From an uncultured Bacilli bacterium (GTDB lineage Bacteria; Bacillota_I; Bacilli_A; RF39; UBA660): 19,765 bases of DNA. The stretch covers positions 1 to 19,765 of the forward strand of contig CAKOMC010000026.1 of NCBI GenBank assembly GCA_934096535.1. The letters run 5' to 3'. The position numbers and the translations under genes were made by a program. Under the pieces are notes generated by a model. That model made no database searches. It was not told where the DNA came from and saw only the letters and a list, made by a program, of their open reading frames with translations. Shown here piece by piece: positions 1 through 5,558 of the stretch. The first letter of the stretch is position 1, and each line of letters begins with the position of its first letter.

Positions 1-494
1 GCTAAAGTAACACTCTTATCCATCCATAAAGATATATTATATTCTTTAGAGGCTCCTGGTGTTAAAATATTAGTATCTAGTGTTCTTGATTCTACAGAAC
101 CACTTATAGTGATTTTAGTAAAATCATAACTACTTAATAACTTAATGTCCCCATTATTAACTAAAGATGCTAAATATTTACTATTTAAAGTAGTACCTTC
201 TAACATTTCTAAATTAACTTTATATTCGGCTGACATAGAACAAGTATTAGTTATTTTAAAAGAATAATGTGTTAATTTCATTCCCTCCTCATCACTTATA
301 GGATACATATTAGTTAAATTAATTTCATTCTTTTCATTAGTCATATCTAATTTTAAACATTTACTAACGGCTATATTATTATCTGTTTGGATATAAGTAA
401 ATTTCCAATAAGCATAAGATATACCTAGTCCTACTAAACCTATAAGACATATTATTACTATAGTTAATATTGTTTTTCTTTTATTATGTAACAT
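1..494 (-). CDS. Membrane-anchored surface protein A, N-terminal part (C-terminus outside window)
   Basis: The ATG at 494 is preceded by a good ribosome site (TAGGTGGA, about 5 bases before the start). The 164 visible residues begin with a short basic stretch (MLHNKRK), then one membrane segment (about residues 7-26), then an extracytoplasmic domain. That domain carries the motifs NEKNEINLTNMYPISDEEG and FKITNTC, which recur almost unchanged in the proteins at 3138-5093 and 18458-19765. Several stretches of more than 25 bases look nearly identical in DNA to the gene at 3138-5093, for example the region encoding EMLEGTTLNSKYL, which suggests recent duplication or gene conversion. The reading frame is open to the window edge, so the C-terminal domain is unknown. 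Function is unknown; an exported, N-terminally anchored cell-surface protein is the safe reading. An invertible-looking element begins 84 bp upstream and is oriented towards this gene. Confidence 0.85.
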   Translation of the reverse strand, partial: MLHNKRKTILTIVIICLIGLVGLGISYAYWKFTYIQTDNNIAVSKCLKLDMTNEKNEINLTNMYPISDEEGMKLTHYSFKITNTCSMSAEYKVNLEMLEGTTLNSKYLASLVNNGDIKLLSSYDFTKITISGSVESRTLDTNILTPGASKEYNISLWMDKSVTL

Positions 495-578
495 AATTCC
501 ACCTACTACTATTATTTCCATTTAAAAATAAATAATACTTATTACGGTCATTTGAATACCATTTACATTATTTACACT

Positions 579-605
579 TTTCCTAGAGTTTAATACTCTA
601 TGAAA
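579..605. repeat. E1 left recombination-type site
   Basis: Left arm TTTCCTAGAG (one mismatch to the family arm TTTCATAGAG), core TTTAATA, right arm CTCTATGAAA. The core is the reverse complement of the core at 842-848. Confidence 0.75.
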
Positions 606-831
606 CCGTATTTTCGTACCTTATTTTTAATTTATATATTAAATATACCATAAAAATGGCCTATTTTCTATATAAATTTTTTCTTTTTGTAGTCAAAATT
701 GTGGTCAAGAAAAAGTGTAAAGAGACCAATAATTATAAGGCTTTGAAAGCGTCAAATAAATAATTATATATAATTTTTATTTTAGTCAAATTCATGGTCA
801 AATGGCTTTCAAAGCCAGTATTTACTGGGAC

Positions 832-858
832 TTTCATAGAGTATTAAACTCTATGAAA
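832..858. repeat. E1 right recombination-type site
   Basis: Arms TTTCATAGAG and CTCTATGAAA form a perfect inverted repeat around the core TATTAAA, which is the reverse complement of the left-site core. Confidence 0.75.
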
Positions 859-903
859 ATTTTTATTTAAGATATATTTTGTCCAAATATGGATTTTTTA
901 TAC

Positions 904-935
904 TAAAAACAGCCATAAACTTTTAAATTTATGAC
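904..935 (-). terminator. Rho-independent terminator of gene B
   Basis: Read on the minus strand, GTCATAAAT pairs with GTTTATGGC (9 pairs including G-U), and the hairpin is followed by TGTTTTT. It starts 12 bases after the stop codon of the gene at 947-2272 and lies outside E1, between E1 and that gene. Confidence 0.65.
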
Positions 936-946
936 AATTAATATTA

Positions 947-2272
947 TTAATTTTCGGTTACACGGTAAGGATCTGATGATGTTCCTGTACCATATTTTAT
1001 AGCATTTGCTTTCAAATTAATTACAGGTCTAACATAACATTGACCATAATTATCATCAATTTCTCCAGAAGCATTTACACTAAGTATAAGAACATGCCAT
1101 TTTCCATCAAAAGGATAATACGCACCTGCTGGAGTAAGCGTATAAAAATTATATCCAATATTTAAATAATCTTTACTAATTTTTGTGTATGTCCATAGAC
1201 CATCAAACATTCCACCACTACTTCCAGCCATTAAAGCCTCATCTGCTGTTATTGTTGCTATTGGATACTTTAAAGCCTTATTTCTTGTTTTTGCTGTTAA
1301 TGTTGTAAATAAATCATTAGAATTTTGACATTTTAAAGAAGGAAGATTAGATGATATTCTGGCATAACCACGGTAACGCGTCGATACATTTCCAGTTCCT
1401 GACAGTTCATCATTTTCTAAAACACTTCTGTCATTGCAAAATCCACTATCTGCTAAATAATCAATATAACTATTAAGAATTTTTGATTCATACCATCTAT
1501 CTATTGTTTCTTTGTAAGACGAATCATTAATATTTTTATGTGTTTCTTCATATGTTGATGAACCAGGCGTTCCATACATATACCCAACATAAGCGTTATC
1601 ATCGTTTGCAGCATTAAATAAAGAAGTACCAGCTGTATCATTTAAAATAACCCTAACCGAACCATCACCATTAATTCTAATAATTCTCCAAGTCATACCA
1701 GCAAAACTAACATAATTATTTTCCACACTACCTCTATAATAGTAACTAGTACCATAATCATCTTCTGCTGCAAATACTTCCGCTTCTTTAGATTCACAAT
1801 CACTACAAGCCGACTTAGAAAAATCTGGACTAAAAGTATTTAAATTAAAAGTAATGCCCGAAATAGTTTTAGTTTCTTGTGTAGTAAACGCTACCTTACA
1901 CTTAACTTTAGAACCATTACCCATATTAGTCATTTTAATTGACCAAAGAGAATTATCCCAAGTAGCGGTAGCATTATTATCGCAAGTAACACTAGTACCT
2001 TCTACACCGGTATTTTGTTTAGGAAAAGTATTAGTGCCGGCTACGCCATCTAAAGTATAACTTAATACCATATCTCCATATATAAATTCTCCAACCGTAG
2101 TTCTTATTATTTCTTCTTCAATTGATACAAAGAATTTAGAATAAGTAAAATATATACTTAATATTAAACATAATATACAAGGTATACTTATATAAAAGTA
2201 TTTTGAATATTTTTGTAATATTCTTTTATACTTTAATTTTTTTAAATATTTATCTTTCTTAAATTTTTTCAT
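947..2272 (-). CDS. Membrane-anchored surface protein B with a RINGDG/VRPVINLK C-terminal domain
   Basis: 441 aa. The ATG at 2272 has an AAGGA ribosome site about 10 bases upstream. A lysine-rich N-terminus is followed by one membrane segment (about residues 26-48), a Cys-containing beta-rich segment (about 60-135), and a large C-terminal domain (about 168-441). The C-terminal domain shows DDYGTSYYYRG, FAGMTWRIIRINGDGSVR, YVGYMYG, GFCNDRS, ITADEALMAG and VRPVINLK, ending in GTSSDPYRV. The gene at 3138-5093 has the same ordered motifs, so the two are paralogous at their C-termini although their N-terminal domains differ. The pattern resembles DUF6273-type and formylglycine-generating-enzyme-like or C-lectin-like domains common in gut Firmicutes surface proteins; that family call is from memory and tentative. 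Its upstream element E2 points away from the gene, so in this sequence it may be switched off. Confidence 0.88.
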   Translation of the reverse strand: MKKFKKDKYLKKLKYKRILQKYSKYFYISIPCILCLILSIYFTYSKFFVSIEEEIIRTTVGEFIYGDMVLSYTLDGVAGTNTFPKQNTGVEGTSVTCDNNATATWDNSLWSIKMTNMGNGSKVKCKVAFTTQETKTISGITFNLNTFSPDFSKSACSDCESKEAEVFAAEDDYGTSYYYRGSVENNYVSFAGMTWRIIRINGDGSVRVILNDTAGTSLFNAANDDNAYVGYMYGTPGSSTYEETHKNINDSSYKETIDRWYESKILNSYIDYLADSGFCNDRSVLENDELSGTGNVSTRYRGYARISSNLPSLKCQNSNDLFTTLTAKTRNKALKYPIATITADEALMAGSSGGMFDGLWTYTKISKDYLNIGYNFYTLTPAGAYYPFDGKWHVLILSVNASGEIDDNYGQCYVRPVINLKANAIKYGTGTSSDPYRVTEN

Positions 2273-2352
2273 AAATCATTGTCCTTACTATCTATTATTT
2301 TTTTAAAACAAGAATATTTTGACTAAATTTATATTTGCTGCACATTTACATT

Positions 2353-2379
2353 TTTCATAGAGGTTAAAACTCTATGAAA
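2353..2379. repeat. E2 left recombination-type site
   Basis: Arms TTTCATAGAG and CTCTATGAAA flank the asymmetric core GTTAAAA. The G at its first position is unique to this element and is matched by a C at the mirrored position of the right site. Confidence 0.75.
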
Positions 2380-2410
2380 ACGCCCGGTGAATACTGGTCC
2401 AAAGGACCAT

Positions 2411-2438
2411 TTGACCAGAAATTTGACCAGAATATAAT
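2411..2438 (+). promoter_or_regulatory. Sigma-A-like promoter inside E2, pointing away from gene B
   Basis: TTGACC (2411-2416), a 16-bp spacer and TATAAT (2433-2438) form the best promoter match in the element family. The -35 hexamer is part of the first TTTGACC repeat and the spacer holds the second. In the present orientation it fires rightwards into a region without a plus-strand gene; after inversion it would face gene B. Confidence 0.5.
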
Positions 2439-2617
2439 TTCATGTGTTTGACCATAAAAAGTACTTCAAGGCCAGTATTCTCCTAGGCTTGAGAAAGAGT
2501 TTTCTGACCACAATTTTGACCATAATTGTAATTTTTTACTGACAATTTTTTATGGAAATTAGCGCGTTTATATGGTATATTTATACTATAAATTAAGAAT
2601 AAGGTACGTATTTTGGC

Positions 2618-2644
2618 TTTCATAGAGTTTTAACTTCTATGATT
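2618..2644. repeat. E2 right recombination-type site
   Basis: Left arm TTTCATAGAG, core TTTTAAC (reverse complement of the left-site core), and a diverged outer arm TTCTATGATT. Confidence 0.7.
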
Positions 2645-2687
2645 CTTTTGATAAATAATATATGGTATTATAATGACCAGTCATGTG

Positions 2688-2875
2688 CTATTTGCGAGCA
2701 AAAAAACTTACACCACATAAATACACGTTATAAGTTTTAAAGTAGCCTTTAATTTCTTCTCTAAATATTGGTTCATCACATTTACAATTATTAATATATT
2801 TAATTAGTTCTTCGTTATAATTCGTACGTGCATCCTAATTGTTATTATTTTATGCAGTTGTTCATTCAATTTCAT
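2688..2875 (-). pseudogene. Degraded small reading frame, unrecognised
   Basis: On the minus strand an ATG at 2875 begins MKLNEQLHKIITI. A neighbouring frame then carries a 47-codon stretch up to the TAG at 2688, containing TNYNEELIKYINN, KCDEPIFREEIKG and YNVYLCGVSFFARK. Both pieces read like real protein, but one frameshift near 2825-2835 separates them. The upstream continuation IAIRIIDYHK lies behind a stop codon. No ribosome site is visible. I do not recognise the family. It lies between E2 and gene C and is probably the eroded remnant of a gene displaced there, though chance coding in AT-rich DNA is possible. Confidence 0.3.
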
Positions 2876-2943
2876 TTTATGATAATCAATTATCCTTATT
2901 GCGATTTATACCAAAATTTGTTCTATATTATCTTTGAGATTAG

Positions 2944-2979
2944 AAAAAACTAATAAAAGCACTATGCATCTATTAGTTT
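2944..2979 (-). terminator. Hairpin terminator downstream of gene C
   Basis: On the minus strand AAACTAATA pairs perfectly with TATTAGTTT (9 bp, 15-base loop) and runs straight into TTTTTT. It lies about 160 bp past the stop of gene C, so it could end that transcript or belong to the decayed material here. Confidence 0.5.
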
Positions 2980-3017
2980 CGGATTTTAATTTCTATCTTT
3001 AAATATTTATTGTTCTT

Positions 3018-3039
3018 TTGATAATATATTTATTATCAA
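3018..3039. repeat. Perfect AT-rich dyad in the gene C trailer
   Basis: TTGATAATA, a 4-base spacer and TATTATCAA form a perfect 9-bp inverted repeat. It has no U-tract, so it is a weak terminator candidate; it could also be a binding site. Apart from this dyad, the hairpin at 2944-2979 and the remnant at 2688-2875, I see nothing else in 2645-3137. Confidence 0.35.
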
Positions 3040-3137
3040 TACTAGAAAATTATAACAATAAATAAGTTCATCTATAATAGTACTTGTTACTTATTTATTT
3101 TATAAATTGATATAAATAATATATAATATATTTTTTA

Positions 3138-5093
3138 CTATTTGCTCGTATCTATAATATACGGATCATTAGAAGTACCTATTCCTCCAGTTATTTTAAC
3201 GTCTGATTTTAAATTAATAACAGGCCTAACAGAATAATTCCAAATAGCTTTTTGCCACAATTTTAGGGAACCGTTCCCCATATTCCAAATATCTGCACAA
3301 CCATCTGAAGCACTAAAATGAATAGGCGTCATTGTCCAATAAGTATTATTGTAATTTACCCACGACGATTTGCTAACACGATTATAACTCATACCAGCAT
3401 ATATAAGTTCATCGAAAGTTATTAAACCAACTGGGTAAGTAAGTTTTTTATTTCCAACAGTGGATTCACTAGTTGTATACAAATCACTAGAATTATTGGG
3501 ACAAGTAAACTGTGCAATTTTATCAATATATCGTTTATATGAAGCAAAAAAAGTATTAGACTTCTTGGTTATACCATCTCCTTGATATAAACTCCTATCT
3601 CCACAAAATCCATTGTTACTTTCAATATATTTTTCATATTCATTGCCCAATATATTTACATTGTACCATTCATCAACAATATTTTTCACATTAGAGTTAT
3701 TAATATTTGCATGAACTTCTTCAAAAGTTGCACCATCTGGATTACCATACATGTATCCAACATAAGAAGGAGAATCATCTTTGTCATTAAATTTATAATA
3801 AACGGCTTGACTATCATTATTTGTTATTTTATCATTATACATTATTCTTATAGAACCATCACCATTAATACGAATTATTTGCCAATTAAAACCAGCAAAA
3901 TATATGTTATTATTTTTTATATTGCCTCGGTAATAATAAGTAGTACCATAATCATCAGGTGCTTGATATAATCCTTTATCAGACTTATCATTTTCAAATT
4001 CCTCTTCACTCAAAATAGTTGTTATTAGTTTATATGTAACACTATCATACGAAATATTATTCCAAGTAGAAGTAGTGTTACTTTTGGTTGCACTTTTTAC
4101 TTCATAAATAATTGTATTAGTGTTTCCAGATATAGAATACAGTTTATTTGTAGTTTTATTAAGCAACATATATTCAGTAAAATAGTAATACTTTAATCCA
4201 GTATCATAATCAATTTCAGTTGGATCAGCATAAACTGCATCGGATAATGTATACTTTCCAGTTTCACTGTTGAAGTTAATTTTTGTATATAATTTTAATT
4301 TTGTATCATTAATTGATAAATCGCTCGTTTGAGCATCAGAATTTATTGAAGATAAAGAAGGCTTTGATACAATATTTACATTATCTCCATCAACCTTTTC
4401 TACCCATTTAATTACCGGAGCCGTTTGGCTTAAATCTGGTGTACCTTTCGCTTCTATCTTTTTAATAGCATCTGCTGGTGTCGTTTGATACTCATTAGCA
4501 AGTATCGCATCATGTAAAGTGTCATATCCAGCATCTTTAGGATTCCAACTACTAGGTGTTGCAGATATAACTATTTTAGATTTAAATAGTTTATTCATAG
4601 ATTCCGTATCTTCAACATCTTTATCCATCCAAAATCTTACTGTATAATCTACAGAATCATTATAGGCTAAAGTTCCTTTAGCTAATATTCTTGATTCCGT
4701 ACTACCTGTTATTACAGTATTAGTTGATTCATAATTAGTAAGTAATTTTATTTCTTCATTATTAACCATTACATCTAAATACTTACTATTTAAAGTAGTA
4801 CCTTCTAACATTTCCATACTTAAAGTATAGCTTGCTGTCATATCACAAGTATTAGTTATCGTAAAAGAATAAGGAGTTAATTTTCTTCCTTCTTCATCAC
4901 TTATAGGATACATATTATCTAAGTTAATAGCATTCTTTTCATTAGTAAATTCTAAATTAAAACATTTACTTCCTACTATATTATTATTTTCTTGAACTTT
5001 ATTTAATAAATAATAACCATAACTAAATCCTATTGCTAAAACTAATATCAATATTAAGCCTATTAGTAAAAAATTATTCTTTTTCTTTGCCAT
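3138..5093 (-). CDS. Membrane-anchored surface protein C: TNTCD N-terminal domain plus RINGDG/VRPVINLK domain
   Basis: 651 aa from the ATG at 5093 (MAKKKNNF). An upstream in-frame TTG at 5171 would add 26 residues, but they precede the membrane anchor and lack a ribosome site, whereas AAAGG lies 11-13 bases before 5093. A membrane segment spans about residues 8-28. The next 160 residues hold NEKNAINLDNMYPISDEEG and FTITNTCDMTASYTL, shared with gene A and the right-end gene. A middle region follows (about 200-380), and then the C-terminal domain (about 380-651) with DDYGTTYYYRG, FNWQIIRINGDGSIR, YVGYMYG, GFCGDRS, YWTMTPIHF and VRPVINLK, as in protein B. It therefore joins modules otherwise found in separate paralogs. 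Function is unknown; a surface adhesin or binding protein is plausible. Element E3 lies 94 bp upstream and points at the gene. Confidence 0.88.
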   Translation of the reverse strand: MAKKKNNFLLIGLILILVLAIGFSYGYYLLNKVQENNNIVGSKCFNLEFTNEKNAINLDNMYPISDEEGRKLTPYSFTITNTCDMTASYTLSMEMLEGTTLNSKYLDVMVNNEEIKLLTNYESTNTVITGSTESRILAKGTLAYNDSVDYTVRFWMDKDVEDTESMNKLFKSKIVISATPSSWNPKDAGYDTLHDAILANEYQTTPADAIKKIEAKGTPDLSQTAPVIKWVEKVDGDNVNIVSKPSLSSINSDAQTSDLSINDTKLKLYTKINFNSETGKYTLSDAVYADPTEIDYDTGLKYYYFTEYMLLNKTTNKLYSISGNTNTIIYEVKSATKSNTTSTWNNISYDSVTYKLITTILSEEEFENDKSDKGLYQAPDDYGTTYYYRGNIKNNNIYFAGFNWQIIRINGDGSIRIMYNDKITNNDSQAVYYKFNDKDDSPSYVGYMYGNPDGATFEEVHANINNSNVKNIVDEWYNVNILGNEYEKYIESNNGFCGDRSLYQGDGITKKSNTFFASYKRYIDKIAQFTCPNNSSDLYTTSESTVGNKKLTYPVGLITFDELIYAGMSYNRVSKSSWVNYNNTYWTMTPIHFSASDGCADIWNMGNGSLKLWQKAIWNYSVRPVINLKSDVKITGGIGTSNDPYIIDTSK

Positions 5094-5187
5094 TATAATC
5101 AAAACCTTTACTACTTTTATTATTACCAATTTTCTAAAATAATTACCTAAATATGTGCGTTCGGAACTCAAAATAACGCAATTTCGG

Positions 5188-5214
5188 TTTCATAGAGTAT
5201 ATAACTCTATGAAA
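5188..5214. repeat. E3 left recombination-type site
   Basis: Perfect arms TTTCATAGAG and CTCTATGAAA around the core TATATAA. Confidence 0.75.
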
Positions 5215-5453
5215 GCTAACTTTAGGGACTTATTTTTAACTTATATATTAAATATACCATATATTTTAGGCTTTTTAAAGGATAATTTTAAGTCAATTAT
5301 AGTCAAATTACTAGTCAGAATATATTAGCTCAACCATAGTATTTATGGGGCTTTACTAAGTATTTAATAGTCAAATAATTAATTTTTATTATAGTCAAAA
5401 TTTCTGGTCAAATCTTTATTAATCCTAGGTAAATGCTGGCTTTCTATGATACT

Positions 5454-5480
5454 TTTCATAGAGTTATATACTCTATGATT
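5454..5480. repeat. E3 right recombination-type site
   Basis: Arm TTTCATAGAG, core TTATATA (reverse complement of the left core), outer arm CTCTATGATT. The final TT also appears in the outer arm of the E2 right site. Confidence 0.75.
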
Positions 5481-5525
5481 TTTTAGAGATTAGACTAAGT
5501 ATACACACTTAAGTTAAAACTATAC

Positions 5526-5558
5526 TAAAAAAGACAACTTAAATTAATAAGTTATCTT
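5526..5558 (-). terminator. Rho-independent terminator overlapping the stop codon at 5557
   Basis: On the minus strand AAGATAACTT pairs with AAGTTGTCTT (10 pairs, one G-U), followed by TTTTT. The stem begins inside the stop codon of the 5557-7029 gene. It shields E3 from transcription coming from that gene. Confidence 0.8.

Larger units (their letters stand above)
579..858 (-). promoter_or_regulatory. Putative invertible promoter element E1 (upstream of gene A)
   Basis: This is a 280-bp noncoding element bounded by two 27-bp sites (579-605 and 832-858). Their 7-bp cores, TTTAATA and TATTAAA, are exact reverse complements. Read on the minus strand towards gene A it contains, in order: a dyad CCCAGTAAATACTGG, a hairpin GGCTTTGAAAGCC, the repeats TTTGACC (796-802) and TTTGACT (784-790), and TTTGACG (750-756). 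A second module follows with CTTGACC (703-709) and TTTGACT (691-697), and then a conserved block starting ATGGTATATTTA next to the left site. Promoter-like pairs include TTGACT-N16-TATATA in the second module. Its order matches E3 and is the reverse of E2. It also fills the gene-free stretch between 495 and 946. Recombination and promoter activity are inferences. Confidence 0.75.
2353..2644 (+). promoter_or_regulatory. Putative invertible promoter element E2 (upstream of gene B, opposite orientation)
   Basis: This 292-bp element has the same architecture as E1 and E3 but lies in the opposite orientation to the gene it precedes. Reading left to right it contains: a dyad CCCGGTGAATACTGG, a hairpin GGTCCAAAGGACC, TTTGACC at 2410-2416, 2422-2428 and 2447-2453, and a second dyad near 2471-2487. 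Then come TCTGACC (2503-2509), TTTGACC (2515-2521) and the conserved block ATGGTATATTTATACTATAA (about 2573-2592). Flanking cores GTTAAAA (2363-2369) and TTTTAAC (2628-2634) are exact reverse complements. Transcription from it would run rightwards, away from gene B. Confidence 0.75.
5188..5480 (-). promoter_or_regulatory. Putative invertible promoter element E3 (upstream of gene C)
   Basis: This 293-bp element has the order and orientation of E1. Read on the minus strand towards gene C it contains a CC...GG dyad, TTTGACC (5406-5412) and TTTGACT (5393-5399 and 5369-5375), then a second dyad CCCATAAATACTATGG. Next come TCTGACT (5313-5319) and TTTGACT (5301-5307), and then the block ATGGTATATTTAATATATAA beside the left site. 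Flanking cores TATATAA (5198-5204) and TTATATA (5464-5470) are exact reverse complements and differ from those of E1 and E2. It accounts for most of the gene-free stretch from 5094 to 5556. Confidence 0.75.

Noticed and set aside
1854..2060. Plus-strand frames opposite surface genes (also near 3711-3971, 6413-6631, 10871-11152)
   Set aside because: They overlap well-supported minus-strand genes, have no ribosome sites and read as low-information hydrophobic sequence.
5094..5171. Extension of gene C to a TTG at 5171
   Set aside because: It would add 26 residues ahead of a normal MAKKKNNF membrane anchor, has no ribosome site, and would break the consistent distance between element and start seen for A and B.
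579..5480. Palindromes TTTCATAGAG...CTCTATGAAA as ordinary transcription terminators
   Set aside because: They lack U-tracts, are AT-rich, occur in pairs 250-265 bp apart on the 5' side of genes, and true terminators with U-tracts are found separately at gene ends.
579..5480. The three elements as MITEs or other insertion elements
   Set aside because: No target-site duplications are evident, each copy keeps the same 80-94 bp distance to a start codon, and the paired cores are element-specific; these favour a regulatory inversion element. A mobile origin of the family in the past is not excluded.
579..5480. CRISPR-like array
   Set aside because: There are only paired sites kilobases apart, no regular short spacers and no cas genes.
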